A DNA stretch of 54,894 nt from Ramlibacter sp. GTDB lineage: Bacteria; Pseudomonadota; Gammaproteobacteria; Burkholderiales; Burkholderiaceae_C. The stretch covers positions 1 to 54,894 of the forward strand of contig NZ_JARXAB010000132.1 of the NCBI RefSeq assembly GCF_029866045.1, read 5' to 3'. Both the position numbers and the translations under genes were made by a program. Of this stretch, positions 1-8,610 are shown piece after piece; position 1 is the stretch's first letter, and every line of letters starts with the position of its first letter. The notes under the pieces were generated by a model. That model worked only from the letters and a program-made list of their open reading frames with translations, did no database searches and had not been told where the DNA came from.

Positions 1-2
1 AT

Positions 3-419
3 CGTGCGGTGGTGGCACGCGCACTGGTGCAGGGCGCGTGCCTGCTGGTGGCCAGCATGGCTGTCTACACGCTGGCGCTTGGCACCGGGCTGCCGGCTGA
101 CACCGCCCGAGCCCTGGCCTTTGCCGGCCTCACCTTCGGCAACCTGCTGCTGGTGGCCCTGGATGCCGGGGCCGGTCTGCCGCCGCGTGCCTTGTTCAGC
201 CGCGACTTCATCGCGCTGTGGTCGGTGGCTGCGGTGGCCACCGCCCTGATCGCCGCTGCGCTGGCCTGGCCTGGCCTGCGCGCATTGCTGCACTTCGAGC
301 CGCCTGCGGCCGCTCACCTGGCGCTCACCCTGCTCGGTGTGGGCCTGGCGGTGCTGGCGGGGTGGGCGCTGGGGCGGCGCATGGAGCCAGGCCAGCAGGC
401 GGCCTCAGCGGCCGAGTGA
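3..419 (+). CDS. Cation-transporting P-type ATPase, C-terminal fragment (cut by window edge)
   Basis: The open frame enters from the left edge (reading R-A-V-V-A-R from base 3) and ends at TGA 417-419, so only the last 138 residues are visible. The sequence is almost wholly hydrophobic with about four membrane segments, and carries the pattern ALAFAGLTFGNLLL followed by FSRDFIALWSV, which resembles the Cation_ATPase_C region of calcium/cation pumps. The catalytic DKTG loop would lie outside the window. By family, the protein would couple ATP hydrolysis to ion transport at the inner membrane; the ion cannot be read from this tail. The GTG at base 9 is an internal valine codon, not a credible start. 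Identification rests on the hydrophobic pattern only. Confidence 0.7.
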   Translation, partial: RAVVARALVQGACLLVASMAVYTLALGTGLPADTARALAFAGLTFGNLLLVALDAGAGLPPRALFSRDFIALWSVAAVATALIAAALAWPGLRALLHFEPPAAAHLALTLLGVGLAVLAGWALGRRMEPGQQAASAAE

Positions 420-439
420 CGCTGAATCGGCCCCGTCGC

Positions 440-808
440 TCACCACTGCCCGGTCTCCATACGGATCGCGACTTCGCAGTCGTCGAAGATGGCCAGTTTG
501 GCGATCTTCACCCGAACACCGATCACGCCCGGCAGCTGCATCAGCCGGGCGGCCAGCTTGCCGATCAGCGTCTCAAGCAGGTTCACGTGTTCGGCAGTGC
601 ACTCGGCGATGATGATGGCGCGCACCTTGCGGTAGTCGAGCACATGCAGGATGTCGTCGTCGTGCGGCAGCAGGGGCTGGGTGCCTTGATGGAGTTCCGC
701 GTCAACCCGGATCGGCTGCGGCGCGGCCTTCTCATGATCGAGGATGCCCAGGTTGGCGTCGAAGCACAGCCCGGTGAGGGTGAGGGTTTGGGTCCCGGCC
801 TTGGTCAT
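440..808 (-). CDS. folB: Dihydroneopterin aldolase
   Basis: This 122-residue protein has the usual length and look of FolB, which converts 7,8-dihydroneopterin to 6-hydroxymethyl-dihydropterin and glycolaldehyde in cytosolic folate synthesis. The N-terminal stretch LTLTGLCFDANLGILDHEK fits the FolB strand that opens with a conserved substrate-binding region, and the segment ending LDYRKVRAIIIAE, then HVNLLETLIGKLA matches the family's helical core. The gene lies 19 bp downstream of an SDR reductase on the same strand that looks like the folate-linked FolM group, so the pair probably forms a small pterin operon. It converges on the ATPase gene with a gap of only 20 bp. Confidence 0.9.
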   Translation of the reverse strand: MTKAGTQTLTLTGLCFDANLGILDHEKAAPQPIRVDAELHQGTQPLLPHDDDILHVLDYRKVRAIIIAECTAEHVNLLETLIGKLAARLMQLPGVIGVRVKIAKLAIFDDCEVAIRMETGQW

Positions 809-827
809 GTCTGGATCGCCGCGGCGC

Positions 828-1631
828 TTACATGAGCGAGAAGTCGCGCTCGAACTTCATCAGGTGCTGGCCGCCGTCGACCAGCAAGGTGGTGCCGGTG
901 ATCGACCGGTTGTCCAGCGCAAACTTGACCGTGGCCACCACGTCTTGTGCAGTCGACGAGCGCCCCAGGGGCGAGAGCCGGTGCAGGGTCTCGAATTTTT
1001 CTTGCGAGAGCATGTGGCTGGTGAGGGTCAGGCCCGGGGCCACGCCCACGACTCGCAGACGCGGCGCCAGGGCCTGCGCCAGCATGGTGGTGGCTGCGTG
1101 CAGCGCCGCCTTCGACAGGGTGTAGCTGAAGAAGTCCGGGTTGAGGTTCCACAGCTTCTGGTCCAGGAGGTTGACCACCACCGCGTCGGCCGCGGCCTCG
1201 GCGTCCACAGCGGCGCGGTGTGCGTGCAGGGCCTGCGCCAGCAGCACCGGCGCGCCGGTGTTAGCCGCCAGGTGGCGTTGCAGCCCGGCGTAGCCGAAGT
1301 TCTCCGGCGTGTCGTGCTCGAACAGCGAGGCGCTGTTGACGATGGCCCGCACCGGCCCCAGGCGCTCGACCACCTGGGGCAGCAGGGCGCGGGTGGCGGC
1401 CTCATCGGCCAGGTCGGCGGCGAAGGCGGCGAAGGCCGTGCTCGTGTGGCCGGCGGCACGCGCAGCGGCCGCGCAGTCGGCCACGGTGGCCAGGGCCTCC
1501 GGCTGCGAGCCGCGGTAGTGCACAGCCACCTGCCAGCCGGCCTGTGCCAGGGCCAGGGCCATTTCCCGGCCGAGGCGGCGCGCTGCGCCTGTGACGAGGA
1601 CGGTGGGAGGGGCGTTCATGGGCTGGGGCAT
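828..1631 (-). CDS. SDR family oxidoreductase, FolM-like pteridine reductase
   Basis: This 267-residue protein has the Rossmann motif TGAARRLG (14-21), with the paired arginines typical of NADPH-using pteridine reductases, an NS at 99-100 where SDRs have the NAG motif, and the catalytic Tyr170-x3-Lys174 (YTLSK). FolM-type enzymes reduce dihydromonapterin or dihydrofolate. The folB gene directly downstream on the same strand supports a pterin role; the exact substrate is inferred. The start used is ATG 1631, but an ATG four codons in (1619) would also fit because the fold begins around residue 10. The gene diverges from the methyltransferase with 20 bp between the called starts. Confidence 0.8.
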   Translation of the reverse strand: MPQPMNAPPTVLVTGAARRLGREMALALAQAGWQVAVHYRGSQPEALATVADCAAAARAAGHTSTAFAAFAADLADEAATRALLPQVVERLGPVRAIVNSASLFEHDTPENFGYAGLQRHLAANTGAPVLLAQALHAHRAAVDAEAAADAVVVNLLDQKLWNLNPDFFSYTLSKAALHAATTMLAQALAPRLRVVGVAPGLTLTSHMLSQEKFETLHRLSPLGRSSTAQDVVATVKFALDNRSITGTTLLVDGGQHLMKFERDFSLM

Positions 1632-1651
1632 TCCCGGGCGACAATCCCGGC

Positions 1652-2917
1652 GTGAGCAATAAGACGCGCAGTGTAACGAGCGGCCCGGGTGCCAGCGGCC
1701 CCAGGGGCCCCGGGGGGCCAGGCGGCCGGGGCGGTGAGTCTGGCCCGGCCGGCGCCGCTGCGGCGGCGATGGCCAGCCTGATGCGCCAGGCCATCACCCG
1801 TGCCGGCGGCTGGCTGCCCTTCGACCGCTACATGGCCCTGGCCCTGTACGCGCCGGGCCTGGGCTACTACGCCCATGGCAGCCGCAAGTTCGGCCACCTG
1901 CCTGCTTCGGGCAGTGACTTTGTCACCGCGCCGGAAATGACCCCCCTGTTCGGCCGCGCCCTCGCGGCAGCGGTGGGCGACGCCCTGCAGGCCACGGGCT
2001 GCGACGAGGTCTGGGAATTCGGCCCCGGTACCGGCGCCCTGGCGGCGCAATTGTTGGAGGCCCTGGGCGATCGGGTGACGCGCTACACCTTGGTCGATCT
2101 CTCGGGCAGCCTGCGCGCGCGCCAGCGCGAGCGCCTGGCCGCCTGGGGCGATAAGGTGCGCTGGGTCGACGAACTGCCCGAGCGCCTGGCGGGTGTGGTG
2201 GTGGGCAACGAGGTGCTCGATGCCATGCCGGTCAAGCTGCTGTCACGCCATCAGGGGCGTTGGCACGAGCGTGGTGTGGTCTGGCGCGAACCGGCGCTTG
2301 GGGGCCCTGCGCAGGCCCAGGTCCCGGGAGCGGCGGGAACGGCGGCCGGTGCCAGTGTCGGAGCCGTTGCCGGCGCCGGCGCGCTTGCCTGGGAGGACCG
2401 CCCCACGGAACTGCGCCCACCCTGCGAGGTGCCGGGTGCTTATGACTACCTCACCGAAATTCACCCCCAGGCCGAGGCCTTCGTGCGCACCCTGGCCGAT
2501 CGGCTGGAGCGCGGCGCCGCCTTCTTCCCTGACTATGGCTTCCCGGAGTCCGAATACTTTCACCCGCAGCGGCACATGGGCACGCTCATGTGCCACCTGG
2601 GCCACCTGGCCGACCCCGATCCGCTGGACCGACCTGGCCGCAAGGACATCACCGCCCACGTTAATTTCACCGGCATTGCCCTGGCCGGCCAGGCGTCGGG
2701 GCTGGGCGTGCTGGGCTACACCAGCCAGGCGCGCTTTCTGGTCAATTGCGGATTGGGCGACTGGATGCAGCAGGCCCCTGTCGCCGAGCAGGTGGCGGCC
2801 CAGCGTCTGCTCGCCGAGCATGAAATGGGCGAACTGTTCAAAGTGATCGGTTTCCACAAGGGTCCCTTCTGGGACGCATTGGGTTTCAGGGAGGGTGACC
2901 GCACCGCCTCGCTCTGA
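1652..2917 (+). CDS. Class I SAM-dependent methyltransferase, MidA/NDUFAF7 family
   Basis: The 421-residue protein contains GWLPFDRYMALALY and APGLGYYAHG, the signature opening of the DUF185/MidA family. It then has a SAM-binding glycine loop EFGPGTGALA, VVGNEVLDAMPV, and a late segment containing DITAHVNFTG. Mitochondrial NDUFAF7 methylates an arginine of a complex I subunit; the bacterial target is not established. The called start is GTG 1652, which gives a Gly/Pro/Ala-rich, low-complexity N-terminus of about 38 residues before the family-like sequence. The ATG at 1769 is a plausible alternative that would drop this extension and leave a longer intergenic region. A second Gly/Ala-rich insert lies in the middle, near residues 220-245. 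Confidence 0.85.
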   Translation: MSNKTRSVTSGPGASGPRGPGGPGGRGGESGPAGAAAAAMASLMRQAITRAGGWLPFDRYMALALYAPGLGYYAHGSRKFGHLPASGSDFVTAPEMTPLFGRALAAAVGDALQATGCDEVWEFGPGTGALAAQLLEALGDRVTRYTLVDLSGSLRARQRERLAAWGDKVRWVDELPERLAGVVVGNEVLDAMPVKLLSRHQGRWHERGVVWREPALGGPAQAQVPGAAGTAAGASVGAVAGAGALAWEDRPTELRPPCEVPGAYDYLTEIHPQAEAFVRTLADRLERGAAFFPDYGFPESEYFHPQRHMGTLMCHLGHLADPDPLDRPGRKDITAHVNFTGIALAGQASGLGVLGYTSQARFLVNCGLGDWMQQAPVAEQVAAQRLLAEHEMGELFKVIGFHKGPFWDALGFREGDRTASL

Positions 2918-2935
2918 GGCAGCGGTTCAGGTTCC

Positions 2936-3130
2936 ATGATTCGCTGGTTCGTCGTCATCATTGTTGCCCTCGTCCTGATCAGCGGGCTTTCGCCCCTGCT
3001 GCAGAAGCTGGGGTTCGGCCGACTGCCGGGCGACTTTCGCTTCCGCCTGTTTGGACGCGAATGGTTCATTCCCATCACCAGCACGGTGCTGATGAGCGTC
3101 GTGGTGGGCGTGATCGCGCACTTCATTTAG
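2936..3130 (+). CDS. DUF2905 small membrane protein
   Basis: This 64-residue protein has two hydrophobic segments (about 4-22 and 46-63) around a short basic loop containing KLGFGRLPGDFRF and GREWFIPITS. This arrangement and the LPGD motif match the DUF2905 family of small inner-membrane proteins, whose function is unknown. It begins 18 bp after the methyltransferase stop and may be translated from the same transcript. Confidence 0.85.
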   Translation: MIRWFVVIIVALVLISGLSPLLQKLGFGRLPGDFRFRLFGREWFIPITSTVLMSVVVGVIAHFI

Positions 3131-3262
3131 GGTGGCACCTGCTTGGCGATCGCCAACTCCAACCTGAGTGGCGTGTCGTCGTGACCCGATCGTCCGTCCA
3201 CCTGGATCAGCCCTTGTGGCCAACTCATTGCCGGGGGTGGTTCATTGAACTACACTTTGGTG

Positions 3263-3544
3263 ATGAACTTCGAGTGGGACGCGGCCAAGAGCGAGGTTTG
3301 TTTCCTGGAGCGGGGCTTCGACTTCGCGTTTGTCCTTCAGGCCTTTCTTGATCCCAACCGAGTCGTGCATCAGGACGTACGACGCAACTATGGCGAAGAC
3401 CGCTATCAGGTGATGGGGCAGATTGAAGAGCGCTTGTTTGTCGTGGTCTACACGACGAGGCAAGAAGCCATCCGGATCGTCTCAGCGCGCAAGGCCAACC
3501 ACCGTGAGGTAAAGCAGTATGAAGACCGTACGCGTAACGATTGA
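3263..3544 (+). CDS. brnT: BrnT-type ribonuclease toxin
   Basis: The 93-residue protein begins MNFEWDAAKSEV, has a central RNYGEDRYQVMG and VVVYTTRQEAIRIVSARKA, and closes with a REVKQYE helix. These are the marks of BrnT, a RelE-fold endoribonuclease that inhibits translation unless held by its antitoxin. I chose ATG 3263 over the in-frame TTG 3245 because the FEWD motif normally sits at the extreme N-terminus. The downstream HTH gene overlaps its 3' end by 26 bp, so the two should be translated together. The unit sits between unrelated housekeeping genes, as is usual for a mobile or accessory TA pair. Confidence 0.87.
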   Translation: MNFEWDAAKSEVCFLERGFDFAFVLQAFLDPNRVVHQDVRRNYGEDRYQVMGQIEERLFVVVYTTRQEAIRIVSARKANHREVKQYEDRTRND

Positions 3545-3854
3545 TCCGGCCCAGCACGCCACATTGCCCAAGGGGCGCATTGACAAGGCGCGGGTCGATG
3601 CCACCTCGGAGGCAGATATCGCGCGACACGCTGCGACCGATGAAGCCTTGGCCATGCAGGATGCAGCCCGTTTTGCTCGACGTGTGCGCAAGCGCCTCGG
3701 ATTTAGTCAAGCCGAGTTCGCAGAGCGAATCGAGGTGTCGCTCGACACGATACGCAACTGGGAACAAGGCAAGCGCTCGCCAACGGGCGCCGCAAAGGCT
3801 TTGCTCAAGGTTTTGGAGAAGGCGCCGGAAGCCGCACTTGCGGCGCTTCGCTGA
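3519..3854 (+). CDS. Helix-turn-helix antitoxin partner of BrnT
   Basis: The 111-residue protein has a charged N-terminal half containing LPKGRIDKARVDATSEADI and a C-terminal XRE-type helix-turn-helix (GFSQAEFAERIEVSLDTIRN, then WEQGKRSP). The N-terminal region resembles BrnA-type antitoxins, which wrap the toxin; the HTH would bind the operon promoter for autoregulation. The gene starts inside the toxin gene (26 bp overlap), so the order is toxin first, antitoxin second. Classical BrnA has a ribbon-helix-helix DNA-binding domain, and here an XRE domain takes that place. Antitoxin function is inferred from position and layout. Confidence 0.8.
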   Translation: MKTVRVTIDPAQHATLPKGRIDKARVDATSEADIARHAATDEALAMQDAARFARRVRKRLGFSQAEFAERIEVSLDTIRNWEQGKRSPTGAAKALLKVLEKAPEAALAALR

Positions 3855-3923
3855 GCTCAGCGGCTGATTCCTGGCGGCTCTTGGGCGGTATCGACACCCG
3901 TATTTCTGAGGTGGGCCCCGGAC

Positions 3924-5147
3924 CTAAACGCATGCCGCTTCCACCGCCGCCACCCGCGCCGCGTGAATGCGTTCGCCGACCGCCTGGCCCTTGACGCCCT
4001 GGGCCAGCGCCTCGGCCGACACCCGCGCGGTGTCTACCGACTGCGCCGCCGCCAGCGCCGCGAGCAATCGCGGGCGTTGCGGATAGGCCGACTCGGAGAG
4101 GCCGCCACGTCCCCGTGCGTCGCACTCACAGGCCAGCAGCACTTCGTCAAAGCGCGCCGGCTTGCGAAAGGCGTCGCAGCGCTCGAGCAGGCGCACGAGG
4201 GCCGCGGCACCGAACTCGCCGCTGCGGTGGATGTTGCCGTGTTCGCGCGCCACCACCTCGGCCAGCTCGCGGCAGTCCACCGGCACACGCAGGCGTTGGG
4301 CCAGCCCCTGCAGCAGGCGCACGCTGCGCCCTTCGTGACCGATGTGGCGCGGCCACTCCTCGGGCAGGGTGGTGCCCTTGCCCAGGTCGTGGACCAGGCA
4401 GGCAAAGCGCACCGCCAGAGGCGCTTGCAGCCGCGCCGCCATGTCCAGCACCAGCAGCAGATGCGTGCCGGTGTCGACCTCGGGGTGATACTCGGCGCGC
4501 TGGGGGACGCCCCATAGGCGGTCGACTTCAGGCAGCAAACGGGCCAGGGCGCCGCAATCGCGCAGCACCTCGAGCATCCGTGAGGGGCGTGCCGCCATCA
4601 GTCCACGCGCGAGTTCCTGCCATACGCGCTCGGCCACCAGGGCGTCGACCTCGCCTTCGGCCACCATCGCCCGCATCAGCGTCTGGGTCTCGGGCGCGAC
4701 GGAGAAATCAGGAAAGCGCGCCGCAAAGCGCGCCAGCCGCAGGATGCGCACCGGATCCTCACGAAAGGCCTCGGTCACATGGCGCAGCACCCGGGCCTGC
4801 AGGTCACGCTGGCCGCCGAAGGGGTCGACCAGCTGGCCGTCCTCGCCGCGGGCAATGGCGTTGACGGTGAGGTCACGCCGCGCCAGGTCTTGCTCCAGCG
4901 TCACTTCGGGTGCGGCATGGACGCTGAAGCCGTGGTAGCCGGGCGCCGTCTTGCGTTCGGTGCGCGCCAGCGCGTATTCCTCGCGGGTCTGCGGGTGAAG
5001 AAAGACCGGGAAGTCGCGTCCCACCGGCAGGTAGCCGGCGTCAACTAGCGCCTGCGGGGAGGCTCCGACCACCACCCAGTCACGGTCGTGCACCGGCAGC
5101 CCCAGCAGGGCATCCCGCACCGCACCGCCGACCTCGAAGACTTGCAT
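3924..5147 (-). CDS. cca: Multifunctional CCA tRNA nucleotidyltransferase
   Basis: This 407-residue protein adds or repairs the 3'-CCA of tRNA. It opens [16 protein letters not shown], has the paired metal-binding aspartates D21-R-D23, the [10 protein letters not shown] motif at 90-99, and an HD phosphohydrolase domain with HDLGKG at 243-248. The HD domain is the feature of the multifunctional gammaproteobacterial/betaproteobacterial form, which also has phosphatase and 2',3'-cyclic phosphodiesterase activity. The frame stays open upstream to 5594, but the family start is ATG 5147; the extra part overlaps the GST gene in another frame. The GST gene lies 62 bp upstream on the same strand. Confidence 0.94.
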   Translation of the reverse strand: MQVFEVGGAVRDALLGLPVHDRDWVVVGASPQALVDAGYLPVGRDFPVFLHPQTREEYALARTERKTAPGYHGFSVHAAPEVTLEQDLARRDLTVNAIARGEDGQLVDPFGGQRDLQARVLRHVTEAFREDPVRILRLARFAARFPDFSVAPETQTLMRAMVAEGEVDALVAERVWQELARGLMAARPSRMLEVLRDCGALARLLPEVDRLWGVPQRAEYHPEVDTGTHLLLVLDMAARLQAPLAVRFACLVHDLGKGTTLPEEWPRHIGHEGRSVRLLQGLAQRLRVPVDCRELAEVVAREHGNIHRSGEFGAAALVRLLERCDAFRKPARFDEVLLACECDARGRGGLSESAYPQRPRLLAALAAAQSVDTARVSAEALAQGVKGQAVGERIHAARVAAVEAACV

Positions 5148-5209
5148 GCGGGCAGTGTATCGGGGCCCGCATGCCTCCTGCCTCCTGCGGACCGCGGGCG
5201 AGATTGCCT

Positions 5210-5896
5210 TCAGCGAGCCTTCCGGTACGGCTCCTCGAAGTCCCGGAAGTCGCACTCGGTCAGCGCGTCGTCGACCCAGGCGCACACCCCCGGCAACTGG
5301 CGCACACGCGCGACATAGGCGGCGATGTCGGCAGGCAGGGGCAAGGCGTAGGTGAGCAGGCGCATGCAGACCGGGGCGTAGAAGGCGTCGGCCACCGAAA
5401 AGTCGCCAAACAGCAGGCTGCTCTCGGGCTGGCGCTCGAGCGCATCGCGCCACATCTGGACCAGACGCGCCACGTCCTGGCGCAGGCCCTCGTGCTCGGC
5501 CCACAGGCGCGCGCCCACCTCGGGCAAATGGGCCTCGATGTTCATCGGGCACAGGCTTCGCAGCTGGCCAAAGCCCGCGTGCATCTCGGCGCACAGGCTA
5601 CGGGCCCGGGCGCGCTGGGCCCGGTCGGCAGGCCAAAGTGCCTTGTCGGGGAAGCGCTCAGCAGCGTATTCCGCGATCGCCAGCGAGTCCCACACCGCCA
5701 GATTGCCGTCCACCAGCACCGGCACCTTGCCCACCGGGCTCACCCGGTCCATCGTGGTCTTGAAGTCGGAGGCGGGATCGAAGCCATCGAACCGAACCTT
5801 CACCTCCTCGAAGGGAATGCCGGCTTGCTGCATCAGCACCCAGGGGCGCATGGACCAGGAGGAATAGTTTTTGTTGCCGATATAGAGCTTCAACAT
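5210..5896 (-). CDS. Glutathione S-transferase family protein
   Basis: This 228-residue protein has an N-terminal thioredoxin-like domain ([19 protein letters not shown]) with the SxxS/SWSMR pattern in the glutathione-activating position, the cis-proline VGKVPVL and the glutathione-binding [12 protein letters not shown]. An all-helical C-terminal domain follows, with [11 protein letters not shown]. It resembles the group often annotated as YfcF-like or maleylacetoacetate-isomerase-like GSTs. The substrate cannot be told. It probably shares a transcript with the downstream cca gene. Confidence 0.85.
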   Translation of the reverse strand: MLKLYIGNKNYSSWSMRPWVLMQQAGIPFEEVKVRFDGFDPASDFKTTMDRVSPVGKVPVLVDGNLAVWDSLAIAEYAAERFPDKALWPADRAQRARARSLCAEMHAGFGQLRSLCPMNIEAHLPEVGARLWAEHEGLRQDVARLVQMWRDALERQPESSLLFGDFSVADAFYAPVCMRLLTYALPLPADIAAYVARVRQLPGVCAWVDDALTECDFRDFEEPYRKAR

Positions 5897-5926
5897 GGGC
5901 TGTCTCTCGAAGGTCAGGCGGGCGGG

Positions 5927-7969
5927 TCAGGGCAGGTCTGGACTGGGCTCGGGCTTGTTCGCGTCGCGCGGTCCGACCTGTCCCAGGCGAGCGCGCAGCG
6001 ACTGCGGCTGGCCGGACAGGACGGCGGCGTAAACCGTGGCGTTGGCCAGCACTTTCTTCACGTAGTCGCGGGTCTCGCTGAAGGGCACGTTCTCGGCCCA
6101 GATGGCGGCCTCGAGCACCGGGCCGTTGCGCCAGTTGCGCGCCCGGCTGGGGCCCGCGTTGTAGGCCGCGGCGGCCAGTGACATTGAGCCGTCAAAGTCG
6201 TCGAGCACCAGCTTGAGGTAGCCGGTGCCGATGGCGATGTTGGTCTCGCGGTCGTTGATCTGGTCCGGGGTGAAGCCGGTGAGACCGATCTTGCGCGCCG
6301 TCCAGCGTGCCGTGGCGGGCATGACCTGCATCAGCCCCGATGCGCCGACATGGGAGCGTGCGTCCATCACGAAGCGGCTCTCCTGCCGGATGAGGCCGTA
6401 GACAAAGGCCGGGTCCAGGTTGATCTCGCGGGCACGCCGCACCACAGAGTCGCGCAGGGGCGTGGGGTAGCGCTGCTCCACGTCAAACTCGGTGCGGGTG
6501 CGCTCGCTGGTGTTGATGCAGCGGTCCCAGACCTCGCGCTCGCAGGCAAGCTGGGCCGCAGCCAGCAGCTCGCGCTCGGGCAGGCCGCCGGGCCGGGCCA
6601 GGTTGGTGGTGTAGTTCCACTCCCGCACACCTTCACTGCGCAGGCCAATGACGATGGCGTGTAGCGCGCGCTGCAGGCCCGGGTCTCGCTGGGCGGCCTC
6701 CCGCTCGGCGGGGGTGAGCGGGGCGGGGCGTGCAGGCAGAGTGATGCGCTGGCCCTGACCCTCGAGCGCCAGCTGCTCGTAGAAGCCGCGCGGCGAGGCC
6801 AGGTTTGCGAGCAGGCGGCTGCCCTCGGCCTTGTCGGCCTCGGTGTCTGTTGCCAGCAGCGCGCGGGCGCGCCAGTAGACCCAGGCGCTGTCTTGCAGCA
6901 TGGCGGGTGCCATCTCGGCAATCGCTTCCAGCACCAGGCGCCATTGCGGACCGCCGGCGGCCCGCAGGGCGGCCCGCGCCTTCCAGGCCAGCATGTCGTC
7001 GGTGAGTTCAGCGCCTTGGCCCGCGCGGGCGTAGTAGCCCAGCGCATCGGGCGACAGGCGCTGGGCGGCTTGGCGGGCGATGGCGCCCCAAGCCCAGGCC
7101 AGCTCCCCCTTCGAAAGGTGCAGCGACCACTTGCGCTCGAGACGGCTGGCGGCCTCCTGCGGATCGGTGGCGGCCAGGCGGGCCAGTGCCAGCACCACCA
7201 GCTCTTTGCGCACCTTGGAGCCGGCAATGACACGGCCGTCCAGGTAGCGCGCGGGCTGGGCCATGGCCGTTTGTACCTGGGCTACTGCTGCCGGCGCCAC
7301 CAGGGTCACCGCATCCTGGGCCATGCGCAACTTGTTGTACTCGGCGGCCAGGCGGGCCTTGCGCCAGACGTCATCAGCACTCAAGCCCGCGACCTTGCTG
7401 GCGCCCCGGCCGGGCCCCTCAATGAGCAGGTCGCGTGCTGCGGTGGTGCAGGCGTCTTCGGCGTCGCGCTGCGCAAACCACAGGCGCCTCACCTCCTCGG
7501 TGATGGCCTCGCTGGGGCCCTCGCGCAGCAGACGTACCAGCAGCGCGTAGCAGCGCACCTGCGGGTCGTCGTTCATGCGGAAACGGCCGATCTCGGCGGA
7601 GAAGGTGGTCCAGTCGCGGCGTTGGCCCAGCAGCAGAAGCCAGTCGTTGCGCAGGCGGTCTTCCTGGTAGGTGCCAGCCCAGCGCGTGAAGAACTCCTGC
7701 AACTCCTGGGCACTGGCCACATCGAGCCGCGCCCGCAGCTCCCAGTAGGCGCCCCAGGGCTCGAGCAGGTGTCCCCGCAGCTGCGGCAGCAGCTGGGTCA
7801 GCCGCTGGCGCTGGGCGGCGCCCTGTCCCTGGCGGAAGACCTGCCCCATTTCCAGCGCAACCGCATCACCGCGCGGGTCGGGCGACTGCCCGGACTGCCC
7901 CTGCACAGGCCCCGACACAAGCGCAGCCAGCGGTAGGAGGAACCCTGTCAAAATCTTTCGGAACAACAT
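5927..7969 (-). CDS. slt: Soluble lytic murein transglycosylase (Slt70-like)
   Basis: The 680-residue protein has a signal peptide (MLFRKILTGFLLPLAALVS), a long alpha-helical region that should form the Slt70 doughnut, and a C-terminal lysozyme-like domain. The catalytic glutamate lies near residue 530 in IRQESRF, followed by GASGLMQVMPATA, LVLDDFDGSMSLAAAAYNAG and the downstream NW pair. It cleaves the MurNAc-GlcNAc bond with formation of 1,6-anhydroMurNAc in the periplasm. The frame extends upstream to 8599, but the signal peptide fixes the start at ATG 7969. The start lies only 9 bp from the divergent cyclo-ligase gene. Confidence 0.93.
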   Translation of the reverse strand: MLFRKILTGFLLPLAALVSGPVQGQSGQSPDPRGDAVALEMGQVFRQGQGAAQRQRLTQLLPQLRGHLLEPWGAYWELRARLDVASAQELQEFFTRWAGTYQEDRLRNDWLLLLGQRRDWTTFSAEIGRFRMNDDPQVRCYALLVRLLREGPSEAITEEVRRLWFAQRDAEDACTTAARDLLIEGPGRGASKVAGLSADDVWRKARLAAEYNKLRMAQDAVTLVAPAAVAQVQTAMAQPARYLDGRVIAGSKVRKELVVLALARLAATDPQEAASRLERKWSLHLSKGELAWAWGAIARQAAQRLSPDALGYYARAGQGAELTDDMLAWKARAALRAAGGPQWRLVLEAIAEMAPAMLQDSAWVYWRARALLATDTEADKAEGSRLLANLASPRGFYEQLALEGQGQRITLPARPAPLTPAEREAAQRDPGLQRALHAIVIGLRSEGVREWNYTTNLARPGGLPERELLAAAQLACEREVWDRCINTSERTRTEFDVEQRYPTPLRDSVVRRAREINLDPAFVYGLIRQESRFVMDARSHVGASGLMQVMPATARWTARKIGLTGFTPDQINDRETNIAIGTGYLKLVLDDFDGSMSLAAAAYNAGPSRARNWRNGPVLEAAIWAENVPFSETRDYVKKVLANATVYAAVLSGQPQSLRARLGQVGPRDANKPEPSPDLP

Positions 7970-7978
7970 CGGGGAATT

Positions 7979-8566
7979 ATGGACAAGTCGGATGCCAAAA
8001 AGGCCGTTCGCCAGCAATTGCTGGAGGCCCGGCTGAACCTGCCGGACCGCCTCATCCGCTCGGACCTGCTGCAACGCGTGATGCGCATCTGGCTGGTGGG
8101 CCGGACAGACCAGGCCATTGGGGCCTACTGGCCGATCAAGGGCGAGTTCGACCCCCTGCCGGCCTTGCACCGCTGGAAAGAGGACGGCGAGCTGCTCGAC
8201 CAGCCCCTGCGCCGGCGCATCGGCCTGCCGGTGGTCGACAAGGTGCACAAGACCCTCACCTTCCACGCCTGCTACCCCGGCTGCCCGATGGAAGAAGACG
8301 CTTACGGCATTCCCAAGCCGAAAGACACCGAGGTCATCGTGCCCACCCTGCTCTTTGTGCCCTGCGTCGGTTACAGCCCCGGCGGCTATCGCCTGGGCTA
8401 CGGCGGGGGCTTTTACGACCGCACCCTGGCCAGCCTGCAGCCCAAGCCCCTCACTGTGGGACTGGGCTTCACCAACGGCTTTCTGCCCGACTTCGAGCCC
8501 GAGCCGCACGACGTGCCGCTGGACGCCATCCTCAATGACAACGGCGTGGTGTGGCCGGTGGGCTGA
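7979..8566 (+). CDS. 5-formyltetrahydrofolate cyclo-ligase
   Basis: This 195-residue protein converts 5-formyl-THF and ATP to 5,10-methenyl-THF. It has an N-terminal KKAVRQQLLEAR helix, GAYWPIKGEFD, and the nucleotide-binding glycine-rich segment GYRLGYGGGFYDRTL that defines the family. The folate-linked reductase and folB are 6 kb away, so there is no operon link. It starts 9 bp from the divergent slt start, so its promoter must lie within the slt signal-peptide coding region. The glmU gene begins 44 bp downstream on the same strand. Confidence 0.93.
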   Translation: MDKSDAKKAVRQQLLEARLNLPDRLIRSDLLQRVMRIWLVGRTDQAIGAYWPIKGEFDPLPALHRWKEDGELLDQPLRRRIGLPVVDKVHKTLTFHACYPGCPMEEDAYGIPKPKDTEVIVPTLLFVPCVGYSPGGYRLGYGGGFYDRTLASLQPKPLTVGLGFTNGFLPDFEPEPHDVPLDAILNDNGVVWPVG

Positions 8567-8610
8567 CGGATCCAAGCATGCAAGTGCAAAGACATTCACA
8601 AGGACATTCG

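Noticed and set aside
7970-8599. Upstream extension of the slt reading frame on the minus strand
   Set aside because: It runs antisense through the 5-formyl-THF cyclo-ligase gene, and the signal peptide starts at 7969.
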